From: Propionibacteriales bacterium | GTDB lineage: Bacteria > Actinomycetota > Actinomycetes > Propionibacteriales > Nocardioidaceae | Length of the DNA: 64,000 nt | Reading direction: 5' to 3' | Assembly: GCA_026392465.1 (NCBI GenBank) | Contig: JAPLCA010000038.1 | Span: 1 to 64,000 of the forward strand | Part shown: positions 53,161 through 60,802 of the stretch, one piece after another | Numbering within the stretch: the first letter of the stretch is position 1 | Layout: every line of letters starts with the position of its first letter | Program-made: the position numbers and the translations under genes | Notes under the pieces: generated by a model | Databases searched by the model: none | Seen by the model: only the letters and a program-made list of their open reading frames with translations | What the model was told of the DNA's origin: nothing

Positions 53161-55104
53161 GTGATCATCCTGTACGCCGGAGTGCAAGCCGATGAAGCCG
53201 GGCGAGCATCACCTCGGTTGCCGGAGACCTCCGAGAACGACCTCCTGATTCGACTCAAAGGACTCCTACAATCACTTCAGCCAAGTCGCATGGTTGGAGC
53301 ACTCGCGTCCGGCTCGGATATTCTCTTTGCCCGTGCCGCGCTCTCGGAAGGTATTCCGCTGCGGATCGTCCTACCCTTCGCGAAAGAAGACTTTAGGAGA
53401 ACCAGCGTCGAACCAAGAGGTGAACGCTGGCTCACACATTTCGACCGAGTAGTCAGTAACACGGCTGTCGACCTAGTTGAAGGAGATCGCCCCGTCGAAG
53501 AGACCGTGGAGGCGTTCAATGAACACAACCTCACGATGCTCGACGACGCGCGCGCACTGGTCGAAGGAACGGACGAACGCGTCTGGGTCATCACCATCCG
53601 TCCGGCGCCCGACCCGGGGGTCCCAACAGTCACCGACAATCTGGTCCTCCAGGCCGAGGAGAGGGGTCACTTTTCACTCGACCTAGCCCCTATTCATGAT
53701 CAGGTCTCGGCGTTCATCGTCATGCCTTACGGAGTGAAAAAGGATGTTCGAACCGGTAAGAAGGTGGACTGCGATCCAGCCTTCCACAAGATCTATCGTC
53801 CATTACTTGAAGACGCTGATATTAGCTGGAACAGGGCAGACCTGGAGACAGACAGCGGCATCATACACTCGGGAATGCTGGCGGCCTTAGCTAACTCCGA
53901 TCTCGCTTTAGTCGACCTCACGACAACGAACTTTAATGTTGCATACGAACTCGGTGTCAGACACATATTCGCAGACCGAGCCACAGTTCTTATTAATCCG
54001 CACATTGAGGGGCATGCGCGCCACGCGCCACCCTTCGATATCAACATGATTCGGATTCATTCGTTCACCCGGGGCCAGGCAGTCTCGGATACGCAAGCCG
54101 AGGAAGCGATACGAGCGTTGCGGCCTGTCGTCGAACGAGTAACGAGTGAGGTTGAAGTCGATAGCCCGGCGCATAGCTGGTTTGACTTGGCTACAGTGAA
54201 GAGGCCCTACTCCCAGTTGTCAGAGGTCACCGACGCGCTTACCGCTGAGAACGAGGCGCGCAACCGGGTCAGTGTGGCGGTCAAGTCATCTGACGCCGAC
54301 GAGATGAACGCCGCTGCCCGCTGGGTAGGCTCTACGGCCGACGTTCACGAACCGCTGCGACGTAGCCTTCGGATTGAACTCGCTATCGGCCTGCACGCGG
54401 AGGAAGCCTACGAGGATGCGCGAGCACTTCTAGAAGTCGCTCAACCAAACCTTGATGATCCGCTGCATCGGATCTGGCTTCAAGAGAGCGTTATGGTCTA
54501 TCGGCGTCTAGGGGAGGATGCGCAGGACCCTATTGTCCGGCAGGACCTCTGGCGGACGGCTCGTCAGTACCTTGAAGATGCCGAGAGCGCAGGCTACGCG
54601 GACTCCGAAACATACGGCAGCTGGGGAGGGCTGATCAAACGAGAGCTGGAGAATCGGCTCGACAGCGGAGATCCAGCCGTCGCGGCCAACCTTTTCCGTG
54701 AGATGGCAGAGAAGTATCGTGCAGGATTCGAAAGCGATCCCAGTTACTACACCGGAGTCAACTTGCTTATGGCACTCCGCCTCAGCGGACGGGAAAGGGA
54801 CGACCCCTTCCGTGAGGAGTTCAACGAGGTCCTGACCGTTTCCCGTTTCCTCAACAGGCTTGCGATCGCGGACGAGCCCACCAACTATTGGGCGCTCGCA
54901 ACACGTGCTGAACTCACGCTGCATGAGTGTCTTGAGAACAGTGATCCGGTTGATGAGGCTGCGGAGCAGTACGCAGAGGCGGCTCGGCATGGCAACGCCG
55001 ATCAGGTCCGATCCACGAAGTACCAGCTGGGCTTCTTAGCTAGGTATGGCGACCCACAGGACGTGATCGAACGACTCAGAGCAGTGATAGAACAGGCGCG
55101 TTAG
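53161..55104 (+). CDS. SLOG-like / deoxyribosyltransferase-like / TPR-S effector protein
   Basis: A 647-residue three-part protein. Residues 1-150 form a Rossmann-like domain with GALASGSDILFARAALSEGI and LRIVLPFAKEDFRRTSV, as in SLOG-type ligand-binding domains. Residues about 180-280 carry VSAFIVMPYG, ISWNRADLETDSGIIHSGML and LVDLTTTNFNVAYELGVRH, the deoxyribosyltransferase/TIR-like fold (E263 is a candidate catalytic residue). The C-terminus is helical, with YRAGFESDPSYYTGVNLLMA (from about residue 519), the TPR-S (TRAFs-binding-like) pattern described in predicted NTP-dependent conflict systems. It starts with GTG 53161 and is followed by the second TIR gene nine bases later. No transmembrane segment. 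Confidence 0.68.
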   Translation: MIILYAGVQADEAGRASPRLPETSENDLLIRLKGLLQSLQPSRMVGALASGSDILFARAALSEGIPLRIVLPFAKEDFRRTSVEPRGERWLTHFDRVVSNTAVDLVEGDRPVEETVEAFNEHNLTMLDDARALVEGTDERVWVITIRPAPDPGVPTVTDNLVLQAEERGHFSLDLAPIHDQVSAFIVMPYGVKKDVRTGKKVDCDPAFHKIYRPLLEDADISWNRADLETDSGIIHSGMLAALANSDLALVDLTTTNFNVAYELGVRHIFADRATVLINPHIEGHARHAPPFDINMIRIHSFTRGQAVSDTQAEEAIRALRPVVERVTSEVEVDSPAHSWFDLATVKRPYSQLSEVTDALTAENEARNRVSVAVKSSDADEMNAAARWVGSTADVHEPLRRSLRIELAIGLHAEEAYEDARALLEVAQPNLDDPLHRIWLQESVMVYRRLGEDAQDPIVRQDLWRTARQYLEDAESAGYADSETYGSWGGLIKRELENRLDSGDPAVAANLFREMAEKYRAGFESDPSYYTGVNLLMALRLSGRERDDPFREEFNEVLTVSRFLNRLAIADEPTNYWALATRAELTLHECLENSDPVDEAAEQYAEAARHGNADQVRSTKYQLGFLARYGDPQDVIERLRAVIEQAR

Positions 55105-55112
55105 GAGAAACT

Positions 55113-55748
55113 ATGGTCACGTACAGCTCGCGCACTCAGAGCGCCCTGCGGGAACTGGCTGCAATAACACGGCAGTACCAGAGTGTTGCGGAGGGAGATC
55201 GGAAAACCGCCTCGTCTCCTGGTCGCCACAAAGTGTTTGTCAGCTACCACGCGGTAGACGCGGTGGAGGTCCTTCAGTTTATTGAGGAGAATACGGATGT
55301 CTTCATACCGCGCGCTATCGGCATGGAAGAAGATGGCTCCGACATCATAGATTCGACGAACGTCGCGTACATTCGTCAGACGATTAAGACCAAATACCTG
55401 CGAGACTCGACCGTGACGCTCGTAGCGATTGGTGAATGCACCTGGGCCCGAAAGTTTGTGGACTGGGAAATATACACGAGCCTCCGCTCCGACCCTACTC
55501 CGAACGGCCTGCTAGCAGTTCAGCTGCCGTCCGTCGCCGGGTCCAGCCCCAGCCTCCCCGCGCGACTGTCCGCCAACCTTGCGCCGAAGAACGAGACGGG
55601 GTACGCCAACTATTACGTCCCACCCGCGAGCCAGAGTTCCCTTCGGACCTGGATTCAGCACGCCTTCGATGGGCGGACCTCTCGTTCGTCCCTGCTCAAT
55701 GTCGGTGGCAAATTACGCGAGCGGAACTCGTCATGCGAACCGCAGTGA
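55113..55748 (+). CDS. TIR-domain protein, MTH538/ThsB-like, copy 2
   Basis: A 211-residue protein with a 37-residue charged extension before the TIR domain. HKVFVSYHAVDAVEVLQFIE opens the fold, STNVAYIRQTIKTKYLRDST and VTLVAIGECTWARKFVDWEI follow; Glu119 (WEI) aligns with the proposed catalytic Glu. It differs clearly from the first TIR, so the locus may have two sensors, as many Thoeris loci do. ATG 55113 behind AGGAG, eight bases after the TPR-S gene. It is the last gene before attR. Confidence 0.75.
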   Translation: MVTYSSRTQSALRELAAITRQYQSVAEGDRKTASSPGRHKVFVSYHAVDAVEVLQFIEENTDVFIPRAIGMEEDGSDIIDSTNVAYIRQTIKTKYLRDSTVTLVAIGECTWARKFVDWEIYTSLRSDPTPNGLLAVQLPSVAGSSPSLPARLSANLAPKNETGYANYYVPPASQSSLRTWIQHAFDGRTSRSSLLNVGGKLRERNSSCEPQ

Positions 55749-55834
55749 AGGTCGAGGCGCGCCCGAGCGTAGGTGTCTCCTGGCAGAGACTGTGTGCTGA
55801 CTCCAAGGCGGAGCTGTCCGGAGCCCTCATTCAA

Positions 55835-55853
55835 GGGGACCAGAAGGGGACCA
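55835..55853. repeat. Arm-type integrase-binding repeats, right end
   Basis: Two GGGGACCA copies at 55835-55842 and 55846-55853, 11 bases apart, the same sequence, spacing and orientation as at 19680-19698. The 8-mer pair lies 94 bases inside the right att core. Repeats matching at both ends of an element, one helical turn apart, suit integrase arm sites. Confidence 0.65.
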
Positions 55854-55855
55854 GA

Positions 55856-55895
55856 ATCATGCAAACCATGCATCTCATGACGTGATGTGCATGAT
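55856..55895. repeat. Inverted repeat near attR
   Basis: An 8-bp perfect inverted repeat, ATCATGCA at 55856-55863 and TGCATGAT at 55888-55895, right after the arm sites. Another ATCATGC occurs at 55909-55915. These may be excisionase sites in the right arm of the attachment region, since the distance to the core (about 50-90 bp) is typical, but the protein-site match cannot be proven by eye. Confidence 0.4.
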
Positions 55896-55946
55896 CTGAC
55901 GCCCGGAATCATGCGCAAATCGGTCTCGCGGGAGCCGTCTGGACGC

Positions 55947-55991
55947 CTGGGGGTCAGGGGGTCGCAGGTTCAAATCCTGTCAGCCCGACGT
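55947..55991 (+). repeat. attR: 45-bp core repeat (ICE right end)
   Basis: Identical to 19488-19532. Flanked on the right by GGTGATGTCTCAGGACATC (55992-56010), which is also found after the third copy at 60848-60866 but not after attL. So the ICE was inserted in a tRNA-Pro locus that already had the third copy's right-hand flank. Confidence 0.92.
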
Positions 55992-56049
55992 GGTGATGTC
56001 TCAGGACATCATGGACGGCCGGACCCACGGATGTGGGTTCGGCCGTCGC

Positions 56050-56283
56050 TCATGTCCGGGGTGCGCCCCGAACGCCGGGGAACATGACCGTCGTAGACAG
56101 TCCACCACCGCTCCGTGGCGTGATCGACAGGCTCGCAGCATGCGTGCCGACGATCGACTGCACGATCGCGAGCCCGAGTCCGTGGCCATCTCGCGCGGAT
56201 CGATGGGTTCGGTACAGAGGTTCGGTGAGCTTGCTGATCTCCGCGGGTGAGACGTCGTGGCCGGTGTTCGGGACGCGCACCCA
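56050..56283 (-). pseudogene. Histidine-kinase ATPase domain fragment
   Basis: About 78 codons of the C-terminal HATPase_c domain of a sensor kinase: VRVPNTGHDVSPAEISKLTE, then LYRTHRSARDGHGLGLAIVQ and SGGGLSTTVMFPG. The N box and the whole sensor and dimerisation part are missing. Stop at 56050. The start is cut off at about 56283, where the sequence loses similarity. Non-functional remnant. Confidence 0.7.
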
Positions 56284-56379
56284 GGACCCCTGAGGACGTG
56301 CACCCGTGGGTGTGGCCAGGCCCTCGATCCGAAACAGAACGGCGGTCGGATCTCTGGGAAGACGGCAGCTGTCGTCCGG

Positions 56380-56574
56380 TCAGGATGCGGCGGCGTCGCG
56401 GACCTTGGCGGTGTCGACGAACTGTTCGAAGCGGACGATGAGTCCGCCGCGGACGACGAAATGATGTGCGACGCGGACGGCGAGCGCGTTGCCCGTCGCA
56501 CGGTGGGTGGCGGTGTACCGAGCGAGGACGACGACGTTCTCGCCGTCGACGACGTAGGTGTCGTCGTGGGCGCC
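56380..56574 (-). pseudogene. NTF2/SnoaL-like protein fragment
   Basis: About 64 codons of the C-terminal part of an NTF2-like protein: DDTYVVDGENVVVLARYTAT and HHFVVRGGLIVRFEQFVDTA, ending in VRDAAAS and TGA at 56380-56382. The N-terminal helix bundle is missing. It directly abuts the metallo-beta-lactamase fragment but in a different frame, a deletion joint. Confidence 0.65.
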
Positions 56575-56791
56575 GGAGCTCGAGGCGCTCGCCGTCGACG
56601 AGGATCGCGTCGTCGGTGAAGGGGGTCATCTCGACGAGACGGGTGGGGAGATTGGAGCCGAGCATGCTCCACGCCTTGAGCTTGCCCTCGTAGGAGTGCT
56701 GGATGTGGTCGATGACGGTCGGGGTGGCGAGGACCCGGGCATCCGGGAAGGTGTCGGCGATCACCTCGAGGCCGAAGTAGAAGTCGGGGTC
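56573..56791 (-). pseudogene. Metallo-beta-lactamase-fold protein fragment
   Basis: About 73 codons: DPDFYFGLEVIADTFPDARV, then ATPTVIDHIQHSYEGKLKAW and NLPTRLVEMTPFTDDAILVD. It starts in the middle of the HxHxDH metal-binding region (the histidines are lost) and stops at a junction with the NTF2 fragment. A long open frame running through both (56009-56902) is therefore a chimera and not a gene. The part upstream (56792-56950) is not recognised. Confidence 0.6.
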
Positions 56792-57073
56792 GGCGCTCGA
56801 TGCGGCGGAGATCCACGCGCTGAACATCGAGCGGTACGTGATCGCGGCGCTGCCGCGCGGGAGCGAGCGGTCGTTCGCGGCGAGTGTGCGAGCGTTGAGC
56901 AAGAACGCATCGGCCGCGTTGCCTGCTATGCCCTAGCTGGGGACTGCGGCACCGATAGGCGACAGCGACAGTGTGATCCCCACGGAAGGTTCCAGTTTCG
57001 GTGGTTGACTGACAGCCTCTCCGAGGGGTGGATCACCATGCCCCGTGCTCGACACCGAGTGGGTGATCGTGCG

Positions 57074-57976
57074 TCAGGCGGCGAACGCTGTGAGCAGGAT
57101 CTTGCCGCGGACACCACCAGCCGACATTCGCTCGATCGCCGCCTGAGCGTCGGTGAGCGGCCAGCGGCTGTCGGTCTTGAGCTGAACCTTGTCCTGCTCG
57201 ACCATCCGAAGCAGGATGTCGAGATCGTCGGCATCCTGACGTGGGTCCTGCGCGTAGGAGAAGTAGGTGGAGACCGAGACTCCTTCGTGGCCGACGAAGT
57301 CGTAGATGGACAGAGCGGTCGGCTCTGCGCTACTTGATCCGAACCACACCACTTTCCCGCCGGGGCAGAGGGCCCCGACGACAGTACGAAGCGTGTCGCC
57401 CCCGATGGCATCGAGTGCCGCATCGAATGCGGCACCGTCGCCGAGGTCGCTGACGAATCCGCTTGCAGACTCGCCCACGCCTGGTGCGCGAACCAAGCCG
57501 GTGACGTCGGCACCGCCGAGGCGGGCGAGCTGTACTTGCAGAGATCCGACACCGCCACGAGGTCCGGTGATGAGAACCTTCGCGCCGAGGATGCTTCCGA
57601 GGCTTCGGACAGTTCGCAATGCTGTCAGGCCGGCCATCGGCAGGGCCGCCGCCGTCTCCAACTCCACGTTGTCGGGAACCTCGGCCAAGCGGGACGCACG
57701 CACGGCGACTCGCTCGGACCACGCTCCCTCTTCGGCGAGCCCGACCACTCTTGTGCCTGTCGCTGGGCCCGAGCCGTCCTGCGCGGCCGAGGAGACGACG
57801 CCCGCCACATCCTGCCCGGGACGCCAACCCTCTCCGCGCATCCCGATGAGTGCGAGCTCGCCCCGGTTGATGCTGCTCGCCACCACCTTGACCACCGCCT
57901 CATCAGGCGCTGGTAGGGGCTCGGGGATATCACGAGCGGCGAGACCCCGGCCGGCTGTGACCTGAACACTGAGCAT
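57074..57976 (-). CDS. Zinc-independent quinone oxidoreductase-like MDR protein
   Basis: A 300-residue medium-chain dehydrogenase/reductase. GroES-like N-terminus (residues about 1-110, VVKVVASSINRGELALIGM) and a Rossmann domain with the glycine motif VLITGPRGGVGSLQVQLARL; the substrate part ends with AIERMSAGGVRGKILLT. The structural zinc Cys cluster and catalytic zinc ligands are absent, so it is of the quinone oxidoreductase/enoyl-reductase type using NADPH. ATG 57976 behind GGAGG. It diverges from the HxlR gene, which probably regulates it. Confidence 0.85.
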   Translation of the reverse strand: MLSVQVTAGRGLAARDIPEPLPAPDEAVVKVVASSINRGELALIGMRGEGWRPGQDVAGVVSSAAQDGSGPATGTRVVGLAEEGAWSERVAVRASRLAEVPDNVELETAAALPMAGLTALRTVRSLGSILGAKVLITGPRGGVGSLQVQLARLGGADVTGLVRAPGVGESASGFVSDLGDGAAFDAALDAIGGDTLRTVVGALCPGGKVVWFGSSSAEPTALSIYDFVGHEGVSVSTYFSYAQDPRQDADDLDILLRMVEQDKVQLKTDSRWPLTDAQAAIERMSAGGVRGKILLTAFAA

Positions 57977-58078
57977 GCTTCCTCCTTCTGCTGAAACTGA
58001 ACTCATGCCAGGGTCCCGCGCATCGCATTCGTTTCGGCAGTAGGAACAAAAAAGTGCGTTAGGTGGCACGATGGCAGC

Positions 58079-58471
58079 ATGACGACCCGTACCGCCGCCC
58101 AGCGCCGCGACGAAGCCCGTGCGGAGTTCGAGAGCTTCCTCGCGGAATGCCCCTCACGGGACATCCTGCAGACGATCACCGGTAAGTGGACCTGCCTCGT
58201 GCTGGCGTCGCTTGCGGACGGAAGCATGAGGTACAACGCGCTTGCGCGGCACATTGCGGGAATTAGCCCGAGGATGCTGACTCAGACTCTTCGCGCCCTC
58301 GAGCGAGACGGTCTCATCTCTCGCGAAGTCACGATGGCTGTGCCCGTCGAGGTGAGATACTCACTCACCGAACTCGGGAGCGGGCTGCTGGGAGTCGTGC
58401 TGCAACTCAAGACGTGGGCGGAGACGCATGTCGAGGCTGTGCGCGCTGCCCGAACCAGCTATCAGGAGTGA
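58079..58471 (+). CDS. HxlR-family winged-helix regulator
   Basis: A 130-residue HxlR-type regulator. ILQTITGKWTCLVLASLADG opens the winged helix, followed by MRYNALARHIAGISPRMLTQ (recognition helix) and LRALERDGLISREVTMAVPV (wing). Divergent from the MDR gene with a 102-base shared region, which includes the near-perfect inverted repeat CTGCTGAAAC (57988-57997) and GTTTCGGCAG (58031-58040). HxlR proteins often sense aldehydes, quinones or redox stress, in keeping with the target enzyme. Confidence 0.88.
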   Translation: MTTRTAAQRRDEARAEFESFLAECPSRDILQTITGKWTCLVLASLADGSMRYNALARHIAGISPRMLTQTLRALERDGLISREVTMAVPVEVRYSLTELGSGLLGVVLQLKTWAETHVEAVRAARTSYQE

Positions 58472-58558
58472 CGGCTCCCGAGGCGTGATCCGCCGTCCGC
58501 CTGCGCGTTCGCACGCCAGTCGATCTGGGACGTGCTCCGAGACTCGGGCGATCAATCG

Positions 58559-59140
58559 TCACGGTGCGTCCAGCACGGCTTGCAATGCGAGGGCGAGTCG
58601 GTGTTCCAGCGCATCGTCGTCGGCGTCGATGAGAGGCGGCAGCTGAACGACGTATCGGCTGTACGCGAAGCCCAGGATCAGCGAGCTGATCATGCCTGCC
58701 CGCAGCGCGGCATCCTGCCCGCCGATGGGAAGGAAGGGGCGCACCTGGCCCTCGAAGATCGAGCGTACCCGGGCTGCGGCCTCGGTATCGTGTGCGGACG
58801 CGCGCAGCAGAATGCGCAGCGCCCGGCCCGGGTTCTCGCTGCCCCACAGCTCGACAGCGTGACTCGCGAGGGCGGCCCCGAGGGTGTGCCCCTCGGCAGC
58901 GGTGGCGCGGGGGATGTCGATCGCGGGCGTGGTTGCCTCGGCAAACAGACGTTCCTTGCTCGCAAAGTAGCGGACCACCATCGCGGGATCGATCCCGGCG
59001 TCGGTGGCGATGGCGCGGATGGTGGTTCGTTCGAAGCCATCAGCTTCGAACCGAGCGGCGGCTGCGCGGAGTATCGCGTCGCGTGACCTTCTGCCCTTGG
59101 CCGTGAGCGCGGACCTGTTGTCGGCTTGCACAATCTCCAA
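58559..59140 (-). CDS. TetR-family repressor
   Basis: A 193-residue regulator. The N-terminal HTH is in RRSRDAILRAAAARFEADGF and TTIRAIATDAGIDPAMVVRY, then FASKERLF, the TetR signature. The C-terminal ligand domain has helices around GAALASHAVELWGSENPGRA. The start is TTG 59140 or, more likely, GTG 59131. It diverges from an FAD monooxygenase; a long inverted repeat (59153-59189) lies between them. Confidence 0.87.
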   Translation of the reverse strand: MEIVQADNRSALTAKGRRSRDAILRAAAARFEADGFERTTIRAIATDAGIDPAMVVRYFASKERLFAEATTPAIDIPRATAAEGHTLGAALASHAVELWGSENPGRALRILLRASAHDTEAAARVRSIFEGQVRPFLPIGGQDAALRAGMISSLILGFAYSRYVVQLPPLIDADDDALEHRLALALQAVLDAP

Positions 59141-59152
59141 ATTAGCACCGAG

Positions 59153-59189
59153 CGTTGACTTTTGCGGGTGACGTCTGCAATTGTCAACG
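59153..59189. promoter_or_regulatory. Operator-like inverted repeat between tetR and monooxygenase
   Basis: CGTTGACTTTTGC (59153-59165) and GCAATTGTCAACG (59177-59189): 13-base arms with 11 of 13 pairs matching and an 11-base spacer, ending one base before the monooxygenase ATG (59191). Position and shape fit the site of the divergent TetR repressor. Confidence 0.7.
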
Positions 59190-59190
59190 T

Positions 59191-60384
59191 ATGGTGACTT
59201 CTTCTCGTTCTCAGACCGATGTTCTGATCGTCGGTGCAGGCGCCGTCGGGCTGACCGCGGCAGTCGCTCTCCTTCGACGTGGTGTTCGCGTCCGCATCAT
59301 CGACGCCGCACCGGAAGGGGCCGCGACGTCACGAGCCGCGGTGATTCATGCCCGGACTCTGGAGGTGCTCGACGAGATCGGGGTCGCTGCACGGATCCTC
59401 GAGGAGGGCGTGATCGTGCCGGACTTCACCGTCCGCGACCGCGGGCGGACGCTGGCGCACATCGACTTCCGCAGCCTCCGGACGCCGTACCCGTTCACCC
59501 TGATGCTGTCCCAGGCGCGCACCGAAGAGATTCTCGACACCGTGCTCCATGAACATGGCTGTCGAGTGGAGAGGGGCGTCGAGTTCGTCTCGTTCGCTGC
59601 CCCGGGGTCAGGAGAGCGCGCGCTGCTGCGCCACCAGGACGGAACACTCGAGACGGTTGCCGCTCGATTCGTCATCGGCGCCGACGGTCTGAGAAGCCGC
59701 GTCCGTCAAGAGCGGGCTATTGCCTTCGACGGGGAAGAGTACCCAGCATCCTTCGTTCTGGCGGATGTCTCACTGAGCTGGCCGCTCCCGACCGCAGAGG
59801 TGCAGCTGTTCTTCGCGGAGCAAGGTCTCGTCGTGATCGCACCCCTCCCGGGTGGACGACACCGGATCGTCGCCACGATGGATGACGCTCCGGCGCAGCC
59901 GACCGTCGCCGACCTGCAGCGCATCCTCGACGACCGCGGACCCGGCCAGGCCGTCGTCCACTCCGTCGTCTGGAGTTCACGCTTCCGCGTGGCGCACCGA
60001 CTCGCAGAGAGGTTTCGCGACGGGAACGTCTTCCTCGCGGGTGACGCCGCGCACGTGCACAGTCCCGCGGGCGGTCAAGGGATGAACCTCGGCATTCAGG
60101 ATGCCATCGCGCTCGCCGATCTGCTCTCCGACGTCGTTGCGGGAAACCGGGCAGACGAGGACCTCGCCGAGTACGAGCGCCTCCGCCGGGTTGCGGCTCA
60201 GCGCGTGATCGCACTGACGGATCGAATGACAAGACTCGCGACCCTCCGAAGCCCCGTGCTCCGGCCGGTTCGCAACGCCGTGATCGGAGCCTTTCTGGGC
60301 TCACCCCGGCGTCAGACCGCCCTCGCGCGACGCATCGCCCAGCTGGATGCGCCGGTTGAGGTCAAGGCTCCTCGACGGGGCTGA
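59191..60384 (+). CDS. FAD-dependent aromatic monooxygenase
   Basis: A 397-residue class A flavoprotein hydroxylase. The dinucleotide motif DVLIVGAGAVGLTAAVALLR is at residues about 9-28, the DG motif FVIGADGLRSRVRQ follows, and FLAGDAAHVHSPAGGQGMNL is the GD motif. It would hydroxylate an aromatic compound or an antibiotic, as rifampicin or tetracycline monooxygenases do, but the substrate cannot be read. ATG 59191 was chosen; an in-frame start at 59155 would lie inside the TetR operator. Confidence 0.87.
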   Translation: MVTSSRSQTDVLIVGAGAVGLTAAVALLRRGVRVRIIDAAPEGAATSRAAVIHARTLEVLDEIGVAARILEEGVIVPDFTVRDRGRTLAHIDFRSLRTPYPFTLMLSQARTEEILDTVLHEHGCRVERGVEFVSFAAPGSGERALLRHQDGTLETVAARFVIGADGLRSRVRQERAIAFDGEEYPASFVLADVSLSWPLPTAEVQLFFAEQGLVVIAPLPGGRHRIVATMDDAPAQPTVADLQRILDDRGPGQAVVHSVVWSSRFRVAHRLAERFRDGNVFLAGDAAHVHSPAGGQGMNLGIQDAIALADLLSDVVAGNRADEDLAEYERLRRVAAQRVIALTDRMTRLATLRSPVLRPVRNAVIGAFLGSPRRQTALARRIAQLDAPVEVKAPRRG

Positions 60385-60640
60385 CCACCCCCATCAGTCG
60401 CGCTCGCGAGAGCACACTCGATGGCGTCGGGAAGCCGAGGCCGATCACCTCGAACGCCCAGCGTCCCAGAATGAGCGCGCTGAGCGTGACACTCCGCGCA
60501 CGCATGGCGCCGAGGGCACGGCCCGCCATGCTCGTGGCGATCACGCGGACGACGGCCTCGCCCGGGCTGGTCGCCGACAGCGGTGCGTGCCGAAGACCGA
60601 ACGCCGCGGCGCAGACCACGACGGCCACCCAGGGGCGCCA
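60362..60640 (-). other. Possible truncated membrane-protein C-terminus
   Basis: A minus-strand open frame with hydrophobic content: WVAVVVCAAAFGLRHAPLSA, then VVRVIATSMAGRALGAMRAR and LSALILGRWAFEVIGLGFPT, ending at 60362. It overlaps the last 23 bases of the monooxygenase. The frame continues upstream into the third att copy without a credible start, so, if coding, it is a remnant cut by element joining. I do not recognise the family. The remaining bases to 60802 hold nothing else I can support. Confidence 0.3.
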
Positions 60641-60802
60641 TGTGTCGGAGTTGGTGAGCGGCCCGCATGCCGTTCGTGCCGTTCCTGTCGGTGCGGACGC
60701 GGTCGCGGGTCTCGGTGCGGCGGGGTCGGTGCTTGTTGCGCCCCCAGATGGAGTCGTCCCGTGGGCTGCTCCCCGGCGAGCGCGCGGAAGCCGTTCGCAC
60801 GC

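Larger units (their letters stand above)
19488..55991. mobile_element. Integrative and conjugative element in tRNA-Pro
   Basis: A 36.5-kb element bounded by perfect 45-bp direct repeats. It holds all modules of an actinobacterial T4SS-type ICE: integrase and excisionase at the left end, a coupling protein, a VirB4-like ATPase, SCO6880-type and TrbL-type proteins, small DUF6112-type membrane proteins, a peptidoglycan hydrolase, a ParB-like protein, a primase-polymerase, ArdC and a MobF relaxase. Cargo (regulator, kinase, methyltransferase, PIN, Mrr-like nuclease, base-modification cassette, TIR locus) is placed between the transfer operon and the relaxase and at the right end. No stop or frameshift is seen in the core transfer genes, so it may be active. 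Confidence 0.9.

Noticed and set aside
56009-56902. 297-codon minus-strand open frame as a single gene
   Set aside because: The meaning switches from a metallo-beta-lactamase fragment to an out-of-frame reading of an NTF2-like and a kinase fragment; the protein has no coherent family.
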